A DNA stretch of 64,000 nucleotides, taken from Bacillota bacterium. Lineage in GTDB: Bacteria > Bacillota > Clostridia > Acetivibrionales > DTU013. Positions 25,843-35,094 of this stretch are shown one piece after another. The notes under the pieces were generated by a model. That model searched no databases, was not told the DNA's origin, and saw only the letters and a program-made list of their open reading frames with translations. The stretch is from the NCBI GenBank assembly GCA_023412915.1, contig JAEZRE010000013.1, positions 62,001 to 126,000 on the forward strand, in the 5' to 3' direction. How positions within the stretch are numbered: position 1 is the stretch's first letter; every line of letters begins with the position of its first letter. A program made the translations under genes and the position numbers.

Positions 25843-26286
25843 ATGTCCCTAAAGGAACAGTTGCTTGAAGATATGAAAACAGCCATGAAGGAAAAGAATG
25901 CCGTCAGGAAGGATACGATCCAGATGGCAAGGGCTGCCGTTCTTCAGGTAGAAAAAGATAACAGGATAACTCTCGACGATGATGGAGTAATAGAGGTCAT
26001 AGCAAAAGAACTGAAAAAGAGAAGGGATGTTCTGCCGGAGTATGAAAAGAGCGGCAGGGGTGACCTAATCGAAGGTTTGAAAGCCGAAATTGACATTTTA
26101 CTCAAATATCTGCCTCAGCAATTATCCGAGCAGGAACTCGAAGTTATAGTTAGACAGGCGGTCGAGGAGACCGGTGCTTCTTCCGCAAAGGATATGGGCA
26201 AAATCATGCAGGTTGTGATGCCCAAGGTAAAAGGCAAGGCGGACGGTAAGATGATCAATGTTATTGTCAAAAAAATATTGGGATAA
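25843..26286 (+). CDS. yqeY: GatB/YqeY-domain protein
   Basis: 147 residues from the ATG at 25843 (CAGGGAGG upstream). It begins SLKEQLLEDMKTAMKEKNAV and ends with a region like the tRNA-binding tail of GatB (GKIMQVVMPKVKGKADGKMI). Family members are small helical proteins of uncertain role, possibly binding tRNA. Directly after rpsU and closed by a terminator. Confidence 0.9.
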   Translation: MSLKEQLLEDMKTAMKEKNAVRKDTIQMARAAVLQVEKDNRITLDDDGVIEVIAKELKKRRDVLPEYEKSGRGDLIEGLKAEIDILLKYLPQQLSEQELEVIVRQAVEETGASSAKDMGKIMQVVMPKVKGKADGKMINVIVKKILG

Positions 26287-26300
26287 ATAAGTAAACGAAG

Positions 26301-26329
26301 AAAGCTCGATGTAAATCGGGCTTTTTTTG
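26301..26329 (+). terminator. Terminator after yqeY
   Basis: AAAGCTCGAT (26301-26310) pairs, with one G-U, with ATCGGGCTTT (26315-26324) around a GTAA loop, followed by a run of T. Confidence 0.85.
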
Positions 26330-26343
26330 TAGGCATTGGAGAT

Positions 26344-28470
26344 GTGATTTTGCTAAAAAAACTGTGGGTCTACAGGAATATAGATGAACAGGCTGTTGGG
26401 AAACTGGCGGAGGAAGCGGGTATCTCCAGGTTGCTTGCCAAGGTATTTATAAGCAGGGGAATCGATGACTGCGATTACATCAGGTCATTCCTGAGACCTG
26501 ATATTTCCCGGCTGCACGATCCGTTCCTGCTGGACGGAATGGAAGTAGCGGTTGACAGGATACTTCTGGCGGCGGAAAAGCATGAAAGCATATTGATTTA
26601 CGGGGATTATGACGTTGACGGCGTAATAAGCACGTCCATATTGTATCGATATTTGTGTTCACTGGGCGCCGAGGTGCAATATTACATACCCGACCGCATG
26701 GAGAACGGCTATGGCCTGACAATGCCTGTGGTCGGCAAAATAATGGAATTGAAAGTATCGCTCATGATAACGGTCGACTGCGGCATAACCTCCGACGAGG
26801 AAGTGAGCTGCCTTCAGGAAAACGGCATACAGGTGATTGTGACCGATCATCACGAATGCAAGGAAACCCTTCCTGACGCTTTAGCTGTCATCAATCCGCA
26901 CAAGCCGGGCTGCGGTTATCCGTTCAAGGAGCTTTGCGGCGCGGGGGTCGCGCTTAAACTCGTTCAGGCGCTATGCAGCAGGTCCGGGCGGGGCACGGGT
27001 TTTCAGGAATACCTCGATCTGGCGGCGATGGCAACTATCGCCGACGTTGTCCCCCTTTTGGGGGAAAACCGCATTATCGCAGGGTTTGGAACGAAAAAGA
27101 TGCCGGCCTCGGGTAATCAAGGGCTAAGAGCTCTGATCAGGGAAGCCGGCTTTTCCGATAAGCCGATTTCTTCCTACAACGTGGCGTTCGGCCTGGCTCC
27201 CAGGGTCAATGCGGCAGGCAGGCTGGGCAGTGCGACAAGGGGAGTAAGGCTTTTTACGACAGAGGACAGAGTTTTAGCCGAAGCCCTTGCCAAAGAGCTT
27301 GAAGAGGAGAACAGAAAGCGCCAGGAAACGGAGAACAGGATACTTGCTGAAGCTGTCGAATACGTAGAGACGACGCTGGACGCCGTTAAAGAAAAGGTGC
27401 TGGTGGTTTGCGGGGAAGGCTGGCATCATGGGGTTATAGGTATCGTCGCATCAAAGCTGCAGGACCGTTACAACAGACCCTGCATAGTCATATCCATTGC
27501 TGAAGGGGTCGGAAAGGGTTCTGCCAGAAGCATAAAAAGCTTTAATATCTTTAAAGCGCTGAATTTTTGCGCGGATCTGCTGGACAGGTTCGGAGGCCAT
27601 GAAATGGCCGCGGGTATAACGATAAACGCAGATAGACTGGGTGAATTCAGGACGCGCATCAATGAATACGCGGACAGTGTGCTGACAGACGCGGACATGA
27701 CGCCGTGTCTCAGGCTGGATACCTTCCTGGAGAGAGGCGAAATTACGCAGGAAAGCGTGAGAGAACTGGAGAACATGGCTCCCTTCGGAGAAGGCAATCC
27801 TAACCCCGTATTCGGTTACAGGGCCTTGAATGTAAGCGACGCAAGGACACTGAGCGGCGGAAAGCACCTAAAACTCAGGCTTGCCGACGGCAGCCTTTCG
27901 ACGGAAGCCGTGGGCTTCAGCCTCGGCGAACTGGCTGAGGCCTGTCCCGCGGGAGAGAAGGTTGATATAGCCTTTACCCCCGAGATAAACAAGTGGAACG
28001 GCAGTGAAAGGCTCCAGTTGAATTTGCGGGATATACGGCCCTGCGTTTATGCCGATCTTGACAAATATATTGTTTTTAACAAACCGAATGACTATAATGA
28101 ATATATTAATCTGAAGGAAATAGTCATTCTCAAGGAACGGAACTTTTTGAATACGGCTGAGATGATTCCCGAAAGAAGCGAGTTTGAGGCGGTTTACAGA
28201 TTCGTAAAGGGGTTTGCGAGGCTCAGGCAGAATACAGTCGAGTTTACTGACCTGTTTTCTGTCAGCGCTCAGATATCGGAAAAATTTAATGTAAAGACAA
28301 ATTTCTTCAAGCTGAAAAGGATACTGGAGATTTTTGATGAACTGGGGCTTCTGAGAGTGGAGCCCAGGGGCAGGAACTCGGCGGTCATAGGCTTTGTTGA
28401 AAGCAAGAGCAGGGTTGACCTTGACGCCTCCAGACTGTATTTTGAACTTCAGCGGTTAGGGGAAGCTTAA
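26344..28470 (+). CDS. recJ: Single-stranded-DNA-specific exonuclease RecJ
   Basis: 708 residues, within the long Firmicute RecJ range. DHH phosphoesterase motifs: YGDYDVDGVIST (about 82), VDCGIT (about 140), VTDHHECKE (about 165) and PRVNAAGRLGSA (about 287); the DHHA1 part has GGHEMAAGI (about 418), followed by an OB-fold and an extra C-terminal region of ~140 residues found in Firmicutes. It degrades single-stranded DNA 5' to 3' in recombination and repair. Start shown is GTG at 26344; a TTG six bases on is also possible, as the ribosome site (TTGGAG) is near both. Confidence 0.93.
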   Translation: MILLKKLWVYRNIDEQAVGKLAEEAGISRLLAKVFISRGIDDCDYIRSFLRPDISRLHDPFLLDGMEVAVDRILLAAEKHESILIYGDYDVDGVISTSILYRYLCSLGAEVQYYIPDRMENGYGLTMPVVGKIMELKVSLMITVDCGITSDEEVSCLQENGIQVIVTDHHECKETLPDALAVINPHKPGCGYPFKELCGAGVALKLVQALCSRSGRGTGFQEYLDLAAMATIADVVPLLGENRIIAGFGTKKMPASGNQGLRALIREAGFSDKPISSYNVAFGLAPRVNAAGRLGSATRGVRLFTTEDRVLAEALAKELEEENRKRQETENRILAEAVEYVETTLDAVKEKVLVVCGEGWHHGVIGIVASKLQDRYNRPCIVISIAEGVGKGSARSIKSFNIFKALNFCADLLDRFGGHEMAAGITINADRLGEFRTRINEYADSVLTDADMTPCLRLDTFLERGEITQESVRELENMAPFGEGNPNPVFGYRALNVSDARTLSGGKHLKLRLADGSLSTEAVGFSLGELAEACPAGEKVDIAFTPEINKWNGSERLQLNLRDIRPCVYADLDKYIVFNKPNDYNEYINLKEIVILKERNFLNTAEMIPERSEFEAVYRFVKGFARLRQNTVEFTDLFSVSAQISEKFNVKTNFFKLKRILEIFDELGLLRVEPRGRNSAVIGFVESKSRVDLDASRLYFELQRLGEA

Positions 28471-28557
28471 TTCTCAGAACCGCGCTTAAGAAAATGGCAC
28501 GGGAAGTGTCCTGCAAGATAATGATCCTGAAAAGCTATTCATATGGGAGGAAAACTA

Positions 28558-29073
28558 ATGGATTTGAAGCAAAAGCTCAGGCATGTGGCGGATTTTCCGA
28601 AGCAAGGCATCGATTTTATCGATATTACGACAGTATTGCAGGATCAGGCTGCATTGAACCAAAGTATAGAAGAGATGAAGAAGCTGACGCAGGAAATCGG
28701 AGATTTCGATCTGGTCATTGGCCCCGAGTCAAGGGGTTTCATTTTTGGAGCTCCGCTTGCTTACGCGCTCAACAAGGGCTTTGTGCCGATAAGGAAGAAG
28801 GGCAAGCTGCCTTATAAGACCGTCAGCGTCGAGTATCAGCTGGAATATGGCAAGGATGTACTTGAGATACATGAGGATGCGATACAGCCGGGTCAGCGAG
28901 TCATCATCGTCGACGACCTGCTTGCCACCGGAGGAACGACCGAGGCCAATATTAAGCTTGTTGAGAAGCTTGGCGGAGAAGTTGCGGGGCTTGTGTTTTT
29001 CATAGAATTGGGCTTTCTGGATGGCCGAAAGAAACTTCAGGGCTACAAGGTAAGATCGGCCGTAACTTTCTGA
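28558..29073 (+). CDS. apt: Adenine phosphoribosyltransferase
   Basis: 171 residues from the ATG at 28558 (GGGAGGAAAACTA before it); the frame is open 15 bases further up but without a ribosome site. Begins DLKQKLRHVADFPKQGI, contains GPESRGFIFGAPLA and the PRPP loop VIIVDDLLATGGTTEA. It salvages adenine to AMP. Located between recJ and relA, the usual Clostridia order. Confidence 0.96.
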   Translation: MDLKQKLRHVADFPKQGIDFIDITTVLQDQAALNQSIEEMKKLTQEIGDFDLVIGPESRGFIFGAPLAYALNKGFVPIRKKGKLPYKTVSVEYQLEYGKDVLEIHEDAIQPGQRVIIVDDLLATGGTTEANIKLVEKLGGEVAGLVFFIELGFLDGRKKLQGYKVRSAVTF

Positions 29074-29091
29074 AACTGAGCGCCATACTAT

Positions 29092-29201
29092 AGAGCAGGC
29101 ATAATGGGCAAGGGCCTTTTGAAAAGCGGGTAAAAAGGACCTTCTTGAAAAGCAGGCATAAAGGACTTTCTGAAAGAGGTATAATGATCTTCTTGAAGCG
29201 A
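29092..29201 (+). repeat. Degenerate tandem repeat between apt and relA
   Basis: Three to four imperfect units of 22-26 bases, each starting near CCTTCTTGAAAAGC and ending near ATAAAGGA: about 29115-29139, 29140-29165, 29166-29187 and a partial 29188-29201. The region up to 29114 holds a decayed copy. No reading frame with a ribosome site lies in it. Confidence 0.65.
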
Positions 29202-29215
29202 TCTCGGAGGAGCAG

Positions 29216-31399
29216 ATGGACAACCGGTATAATAAGCTCGTTATGAAAATAAAAGAATATAATCCCGGCTGTGATATATCCATACTGGACAAGGCATACG
29301 CAATGGCCAGCAAGGCTCATGACGGGCAGCTCAGGGAATCGGGGGAGCCGTATATCAGCCATCCTATCGAGGTCGCCAACATTCTTGCCGATCTGGAGCT
29401 TGACTGCACAACTATTGTAGCAGGCCTGCTGCACGATACCGTCGAGGATACGAACTGTACCATTGAAGATATAGGGGCGCAGTTCGGAGAAGATACCGCG
29501 GCTCTGGTAGACGGAGTCACAAAGCTCGACAAGATACCCTATACGACCAAGGAAGAGCAGCAGGCTGAGAATCTTCGTAAAATGTTCATGGCAATGGCCA
29601 AGGACATAAGGGTGATTCTCATAAAGCTGGCGGACCGGCTCCACAACATGAAAACCCTCAAATATGTCCCTCTGGACAAGCAGGAGGCAAAAGCCCGCGA
29701 GACACTGGAGATATATGCTCCTCTGGCGCACAGGCTAGGTATTTCGAGGATCAAATGGGAGCTGGAAGATTCGTGTTTGAGGTATCTTCATCCCAAGGAA
29801 TACTACGATCTGGTTGAAAAAATTTCAATAAGGCGCCGCGAACGCGAAGCTTATATAACAGATATCATTAATGAAATAAAGGCAAAAACTACCGAGCTCG
29901 GCATCGAAACTACGATCGACGGCCGTCCCAAGCATTTCTACAGCATTTACAGAAAAATGCAGGAACAAAATAAGACGCTGGATCAGATATATGATCTATT
30001 TGCAGTCAGGGTGATAGTTAATTCCGTCAAAGACTGCTATGCCGTGCTGGGCCTCGTGCATGAGCTTTATAAGCCGATGCCGGGCAGGTTCAAGGATTAT
30101 ATTGCGATGCCTAAGCCGAACATGTACCAGTCGCTCCATACAACGCTTATCGGGCATACGGGCCATCCCTTCGAGGTACAGATAAGAACCTGGGACATGC
30201 ATAAAGTAGCCGAGGTCGGTATCGCGGCGCATTGGAAATACAAGGAGGGCGTATCCGGGAAAAGCGAACTGGACAACAAGCTCGCATGGCTGCGCCAGAT
30301 GCTGGAATGGCAGAAGGACGCAAGGGATGCTAACGAGTTTGTCGAGACGGTAAAAGTAGATCTGTACGCCGACGAGGTGTTCGTATTCACGCCGAAGGGC
30401 GATGTTGTAAACCTTCCGAAGGGATCGACCCCGGTCGACTTCGCCTATTCGATACACAGCGCTGTCGGAAACAAAATGATGGGTGCGCGTGTAAACGGTG
30501 AAATCGTCAAGCTTGGCTACGAGCTTAAAAACGGCGACATAATCGAAGTGCTGACGTCGGCGGCTGTGCACGGTCCCAGCCGCGACTGGCTGAAGCTCGT
30601 AAAGAGCTCGCAGGCGCGGAACAAGATAAACCAATGGTTCAAAAAGGAAAACCGCGAGGAGAACATACTGCGCGGAAAGGAATCGATCGAAAGGGAGCTT
30701 AAGAAGCAAGGCCATACCTATAACCAGCTTTTCAAGAACGAATGGGTGGACATTGTCCTCAAGAAATTCAATTTCAACTCAATTGAAGATATGTTCTCGG
30801 CAGTCGGTTTCGGAGGCATCAGCTCCAGCAAGATCGTAACCAGGCTCAGGGACGAGTACAGAAAGACCTTGAAGCCGGAAGAACTCAATGAAGAGCTCGA
30901 TCAGGAAATATTCGCAAAGCAGGATAAGGACAAGAAGAAAAAAACCGTTCCGGAAAACGGCGTTATAGTCAAGGGTATCGACAATTGCCTGGTGAGGCTA
31001 TCAAGGTGCTGCAACCCGGTGCCTGGTGACAGTATAATCGGGTATATTACCAGGGGTAGGGGTGTTTCGGTCCACCGGAGCGACTGCACCAATGTTTCAG
31101 AGGCGCGCGGAGAGGACGAACGGCTGATCGAGGTCAGATGGTATACTGCGATCAATGTGGCTTACAAGGCGGATATTACCGTTTTGGCGAACGACAGGAC
31201 CGCACTCCTGATGGAAGTCACCAACGCCATCGGAGAGGCTAATATTCCGCTAAAGGCCATGAACGCAAGAACCACGCGCGACCAGATAGCAATTATAAAC
31301 CTCACTTTGGAGATAATAGACACTGACCAGCTCGAGAAAATAATCAAAAAGCTCAGGAAAGTGGACGGCGTATTTGACGTAACCAGAAACAAGCAATAG
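29216..31399 (+). CDS. relA: Bifunctional (p)ppGpp synthetase/hydrolase (Rel)
   Basis: 727 residues, full-length Rel. Hydrolase HD domain with HDGQLRESGEPYISHP and LLHDTVEDTN (about 50-80), synthetase domain with RFKDYIAMPKPNMYQSLHT (about 295), TGS domain (VFVFTPKGDVVNLPKGST, about 390), a conserved-cysteine region (RLSRCCNPVPGD, about 595) and a C-terminal ACT domain (ITVLANDRTALLMEV). The HD residues look intact, so both activities are expected. It sets the stringent response. CTCGGAGGAG lies just before the ATG. Confidence 0.96.
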   Translation: MDNRYNKLVMKIKEYNPGCDISILDKAYAMASKAHDGQLRESGEPYISHPIEVANILADLELDCTTIVAGLLHDTVEDTNCTIEDIGAQFGEDTAALVDGVTKLDKIPYTTKEEQQAENLRKMFMAMAKDIRVILIKLADRLHNMKTLKYVPLDKQEAKARETLEIYAPLAHRLGISRIKWELEDSCLRYLHPKEYYDLVEKISIRRREREAYITDIINEIKAKTTELGIETTIDGRPKHFYSIYRKMQEQNKTLDQIYDLFAVRVIVNSVKDCYAVLGLVHELYKPMPGRFKDYIAMPKPNMYQSLHTTLIGHTGHPFEVQIRTWDMHKVAEVGIAAHWKYKEGVSGKSELDNKLAWLRQMLEWQKDARDANEFVETVKVDLYADEVFVFTPKGDVVNLPKGSTPVDFAYSIHSAVGNKMMGARVNGEIVKLGYELKNGDIIEVLTSAAVHGPSRDWLKLVKSSQARNKINQWFKKENREENILRGKESIERELKKQGHTYNQLFKNEWVDIVLKKFNFNSIEDMFSAVGFGGISSSKIVTRLRDEYRKTLKPEELNEELDQEIFAKQDKDKKKKTVPENGVIVKGIDNCLVRLSRCCNPVPGDSIIGYITRGRGVSVHRSDCTNVSEARGEDERLIEVRWYTAINVAYKADITVLANDRTALLMEVTNAIGEANIPLKAMNARTTRDQIAIINLTLEIIDTDQLEKIIKKLRKVDGVFDVTRNKQ

Positions 31400-31429
31400 A
31401 AATGGGCAGGCAGCGATGCCATATAAGCG

Positions 31430-31520
31430 AGCGGGAGGCAACAAGCGGGAGGCAGTGCCGGCATCAGGCATTAGAGCGGGAAGCAGTGCCGCAAACAATG
31501 TCGGCATTAGGCAATAAGCG
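31430..31520 (+). repeat. Degenerate tandem repeat between relA and the MBL-fold gene
   Basis: Repeated GCGGGAGGCA or GCGGGAAGCA blocks (31431, 31446, 31476) each followed by CAGTGCCG and a GGCATTAG-like end. Units are about 30-45 bases and decayed. No coding potential is seen. In several Clostridia the dtd gene lies at this point; it is absent here. Confidence 0.6.
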
Positions 31521-31556
31521 GAAATCGCATTAAAAAGAATGGAAGAGTGTCTTGAT

Positions 31557-32168
31557 ATGTATTTGGAAACCATCTCTTATGGAATACTAGATTCAAACTG
31601 TTACATAATAGGGGACGCGGGCTCGGCAGCCGTGGTGGATGCGGGAGCGAACGACAGCGAAATACTGCGAGTGTTGAATTCTCAGGGGTTAAACCTGGAG
31701 TATATTATACTGACGCACGCACACATCGACCATGTGCTGGAAGCGGGCAAGCTCAGGGAAGCCACCGGGGCGAAGATCGTTATCCATGAGGACGATGCGC
31801 TGCTTCTTGGTGATCCGGCGCTCAACTGTTCCGCTCTGTTTGGACCGAACAAGGTTTTCGGCCCGGCGGACATACTTGTAAAAGACTGTGATACTTTAAA
31901 TATTGGGGGCATCAGGCTGCGGTTTATTCACACCCCGGGGCATACGCCGGGCAGTATGTGCGTACTTGCAGAACGGCGCCTTTTTTCGGGGGATACGCTT
32001 TTCAGGCTTGGCGTAGGCAGGACCGATCTGGGAGCGGGAAATCAGACGAAGCTTGAAGAATCCGTCAGACGACTGATGGAACTCGATGATTCGACCGAGG
32101 TTTTTCCGGGGCACGGACCGGCGACTGACATAGGCTTTGAAAAACGGAACAATCCTTTTATCCTGTGA
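31557..32168 (+). CDS. Metallo-beta-lactamase-fold hydrolase (glyoxalase II-like)
   Basis: 203 residues from ATG 31557 (GGAAGAG about 11 bases upstream); an in-frame ATG at 31539 is possible but has a poorer site. Metal motifs: THAHIDHVLEAG, HTPGHTPGSMC, FSGDTLF and FPGHGP, the standard set for two metals. The opening YGILDSNCYIIGD is typical of the glyoxalase-II-like group near relA in Clostridia. Substrate unknown; hydroxyacyl-glutathione is unlikely in an organism without clear glutathione genes. Confidence 0.88.
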   Translation: MYLETISYGILDSNCYIIGDAGSAAVVDAGANDSEILRVLNSQGLNLEYIILTHAHIDHVLEAGKLREATGAKIVIHEDDALLLGDPALNCSALFGPNKVFGPADILVKDCDTLNIGGIRLRFIHTPGHTPGSMCVLAERRLFSGDTLFRLGVGRTDLGAGNQTKLEESVRRLMELDDSTEVFPGHGPATDIGFEKRNNPFIL

Positions 32169-32197
32169 TGGCATTATTGATACCAATTGCGTATTAA

Positions 32198-33373
32198 CTA
32201 TTTCGGTAAAACTGCCGACATTATTTTATCTCCCGTTGTATCCCAAAGATAGCAGTATATACGATTATCTTGACTATTAGGAATCGGTCCTAACGGATGG
32301 GACTGAAAACCATAATCTATTGGCATAGTAACAGGGTGCCTATAAATTTCATACCAGTTGATACCATTACGGCTTGCTAACATACAACTTTCGCTGTTTG
32401 TCGCTATAATGTCGGTATCCAGGAAATCATATTCTCGAACCATAATTCCATTACAGCCCCTTGGATACGCCTGTATTGCTAATTTTGTTTTTATATGCTG
32501 CCCGGAATGAGGTATATTATATTTTTGAGGATTATAGAAAACATATTTCTCAACCGGTTGTCTGAATTCATTAGCTTTTCTTGGCAGCCAAGCATTATAA
32601 TCTGCCATGTAATAGAATAGAATACCATTTTGATAAGGAACCATTTGCAAAGCACTCATATCCTGAAGATTCTTTTCTCCGTCTGCTATGGCTACCCAGG
32701 TCTGTCCGAAATCATCAGAATAATAGATGTTATGCATTGATCCATCACCAGTAGTAAGCCATATCCTGCTATCATACGGATCATACATCATGCCGTGGCA
32801 ATGACAATTTGTTGACAATGCTTCAGCCTCGGAAAATCTCAGCATTTTAGTGTAGTCAAATACCTTGGTCCATGTAGCGCCAAAGTCAAGCGATATATAA
32901 GCTTCGCAAGCTACAGCTTTAACAGCATATTCGCTGATCCCAATAATATTTTCATGTTGGCAGTAATTACCGCACGATCTCCAATTACCTTTTGGGAACT
33001 TGAATGCCTGAGTGAAATTCTGCCCGTTTTCATCGGATACAAATACGTAGCCGCCCACTGTGCCAACAATAATCCTGCCTGTCCTAGTTGTAGTGATTCC
33101 GCATTTGCGGGTTACTCCGCAAGTTGCGGAATCTATGCCTGTATTTATAGTTTCATAAGAGATAAAATCAGTAGTTTTTACGATATTTCCACTGTTGGTA
33201 CCCCCATAAAAAACGCCATTTCTGTCCATATGAACAGGACACATACCACCTAAAGTACTCGATTCAATAAACTTTATGTCTTGTAATCTCTTTATTGGCT
33301 GAGATTGCATAATATTAAAATCCAACTCCTTAGTTATGTAATTGTCTATGTTATTTTTCAATATTGAGTCCAT
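32198..33373 (-). CDS. BNR/sialidase-like beta-propeller protein of a phage-tail-like cassette
   Basis: 391 residues with BNR-type motifs (ISLDFGATWTKV, YYSDDFGQTWVAI, VSDENGQNFTQA), each a turn of a beta-propeller. No signal peptide and no complete set of sialidase catalytic residues that I can see, so binding rather than hydrolysis is more likely. The start lies one base beyond the preceding gene's stop, with AAAAGGAGAGG inside that gene. With the two genes upstream it makes a tail-fibre-like set. AT-rich compared with its surroundings, which supports transfer. It faces the MBL-fold gene with no clear terminator between. Confidence 0.65.
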   Translation of the reverse strand: MDSILKNNIDNYITKELDFNIMQSQPIKRLQDIKFIESSTLGGMCPVHMDRNGVFYGGTNSGNIVKTTDFISYETINTGIDSATCGVTRKCGITTTRTGRIIVGTVGGYVFVSDENGQNFTQAFKFPKGNWRSCGNYCQHENIIGISEYAVKAVACEAYISLDFGATWTKVFDYTKMLRFSEAEALSTNCHCHGMMYDPYDSRIWLTTGDGSMHNIYYSDDFGQTWVAIADGEKNLQDMSALQMVPYQNGILFYYMADYNAWLPRKANEFRQPVEKYVFYNPQKYNIPHSGQHIKTKLAIQAYPRGCNGIMVREYDFLDTDIIATNSESCMLASRNGINWYEIYRHPVTMPIDYGFQSHPLGPIPNSQDNRIYCYLWDTTGDKIMSAVLPK

Positions 33374-33374
33374 C

Positions 33375-33755
33375 TTAACCTCTCCTTTTCTGTATGTAAA
33401 CGTTTCTGAGTTGAGTTAAATGTGTTCCGGCATTTACTACCTCTATTTGCATTGTTGAAATAGGAAAAACATCAGAACTGGCAAAATGAAACTGCCCAAC
33501 GCCTTCGTACAATGAAACGGATTTTATTCTTGTGGAGGAGGAATCTTTATATATAAGGTTTATTTTGATATTATCCCATACGTCATTTGTTATTACTGTA
33601 ACTCTTATTTCTCGTGTATCATCATCCACGGCAATATCTCCAGTGTTATAAATTGCACCCACGTCAAAACTTTGTGCAACACTCAACGGATTGAGACTTT
33701 GTGTCATTGTTTTTACTTTTACATACTCGTTTATGACTTGTGCTAAAATTCCCAT
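33375..33755 (-). CDS. Small protein of the phage-tail-like cassette
   Basis: 126 residues, beta-rich by appearance, starting MGILAQVINEYVKVKTMTQ. No family recognised. Its start codon shares one base with the stop of the larger upstream gene (TAATG) and its stop is one base from the next start, so the three form a tight unit. It may be a fibre-linking or baseplate accessory protein; this is only a guess from position. Confidence 0.6.
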   Translation of the reverse strand: MGILAQVINEYVKVKTMTQSLNPLSVAQSFDVGAIYNTGDIAVDDDTREIRVTVITNDVWDNIKINLIYKDSSSTRIKSVSLYEGVGQFHFASSDVFPISTMQIEVVNAGTHLTQLRNVYIQKRRG

Positions 33756-34900
33756 TATATTACCTCCGTTTCCTGAGTATCGGTATGATTAATATAAGCA
33801 ATAGTTGCTCCATTTGATAGTGTTCTTACTTCTGTAATAATGTTTGTACCGTAAGTAAAAATATCTTCTCTTATTAGGTTATTGAAGGAATCTACATGCT
33901 GAATTTTCTGAACAGTACCATCCTGATTTTTTGTTATCTTTTGAGTAGTCCCTCTGATGTCCATAAACAATTTCAGCATATCATCCAGATTTTTAATACT
34001 TGTAGCTGCTGATTTACCATTAAACCAGTTGGTTGAACCGTTAAACCAATTGTTTTCAAATCTTATCAGTGTCGATTCAATTTGTTCGATGGAAGGTTCT
34101 TTACCAGCTCCAAATATAGATGTCAAATCCATCATAAGAGCATACTGTATTTGCATTACTTTACCATTAGCCGTTGTCGAATCTGCATATGAACTTCTTA
34201 TTGTAAACATAATTTTTGATGCAACTGTTTTTGTAAGCTTTAAAATAGTTGAAAGAGAATATACCTGGTCTTGTACCGGATTAGTAATAATTTTGGCACC
34301 GATCAGATTTGTTTCGCTTGTATCAGATATAAAGGTTCGTATATCTGTACAATTGCTATTTGTAACCTTTGCTATTACCCTGTAATAGATTTTTCTATCA
34401 ATAGTATAATCGATATTTGTCGTTTGTCTTGTCCGAGGTGATGCACCTACACCATTACCGGTTACAGTTAAAATATTGCTCGCGGCAGATAAAATAGCAT
34501 TACTACCTGACCAGTTTGTTGTATTTACAAAATTACCGTTTAAAATTGCATTGGAAACCATAAAACAAATATCATTATCTATGGCATCAAACCGGTTTTT
34601 CAAAACCGAAAAAGTTTGACCTCGTACAGAAGATAAACGAGCATCTACTATTTCTGTATTATCGGTACCTGCTTGGGCTACAATATTGTCAACTCGTGTA
34701 TTGTCAGCTTTTCCACCTATTTGCTGAGACATTTCCGCCAAATCTGAACTTATTTCGACTAGTACATCTTCTACATTATCATTACTAAAATGACCGCCGG
34801 TATCCTCGATTTTTACTAGAACTGCGTCTGTTTTGAAATGTACGGGTTCATATTCGCCGAATGCATTCTTGATATAATACTCTGTTGGTTGTATAGCCAT
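33755..34900 (-). CDS. Phage tail fibre / baseplate-like protein
   Basis: 381 residues. Two marks of Firmicute phage tail proteins are visible: a region from about 60-85 with SQQIGGKADNTRVDNIV and TEIVDARLSS, and DLTSIFGAGKEPSIEQIEST followed by WFNGSTNWFNG (about 265-295). The C-terminus (QKITKNQDGTVQKIQHVDSF to the end) looks like a repeating beta-structure. Start: ATG with GGGAGATG upstream. No terminase, portal, capsid, lysin or integrase genes are within the window, so this is an isolated module and not a full prophage. Confidence 0.7.
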   Translation of the reverse strand: MAIQPTEYYIKNAFGEYEPVHFKTDAVLVKIEDTGGHFSNDNVEDVLVEISSDLAEMSQQIGGKADNTRVDNIVAQAGTDNTEIVDARLSSVRGQTFSVLKNRFDAIDNDICFMVSNAILNGNFVNTTNWSGSNAILSAASNILTVTGNGVGASPRTRQTTNIDYTIDRKIYYRVIAKVTNSNCTDIRTFISDTSETNLIGAKIITNPVQDQVYSLSTILKLTKTVASKIMFTIRSSYADSTTANGKVMQIQYALMMDLTSIFGAGKEPSIEQIESTLIRFENNWFNGSTNWFNGKSAATSIKNLDDMLKLFMDIRGTTQKITKNQDGTVQKIQHVDSFNNLIREDIFTYGTNIITEVRTLSNGATIAYINHTDTQETEVI

Positions 34901-35052
34901 ATCAGCATCTCCCGAAATGTTTTAATGAGTAAATTCTACATTTGTTCGCGTATTCCTTCAAAAATTTCCTGAACATATAATTAAATTTTTTTCGGTTTCG
35001 TTAGTTATGGTATTTTTTTATTGAACAAACATGGCCGGAAACTTGGTTTTAC

Positions 35053-35081
35053 TTGACAATTGAATGCTGCGTGATTAGAAT
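35053..35081 (+). promoter_or_regulatory. Promoter of the hisS-aspS T-box leader
   Basis: Perfect TTGACA (35053-35058), 17 bases, TAGAAT (35076-35081). The transcript would start near 35088, just before the first T-box stem. Confidence 0.8.
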
Positions 35082-35094
35082 ATAAATAATATTT

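Noticed and set aside
28494..28817. A 107-codon frame overlapping the start of apt
   Set aside because: Out of frame with apt, which has clear motifs and ribosome site.
32198..33373. Active sialidase
   Set aside because: BNR turns are present, but I could not see the set of three Arg, Tyr and Asp/Glu catalytic residues; binding only is safer.
32198..34900. Complete prophage
   Set aside because: No integrase, terminase, capsid or lysis gene and no attachment-site repeats were seen.
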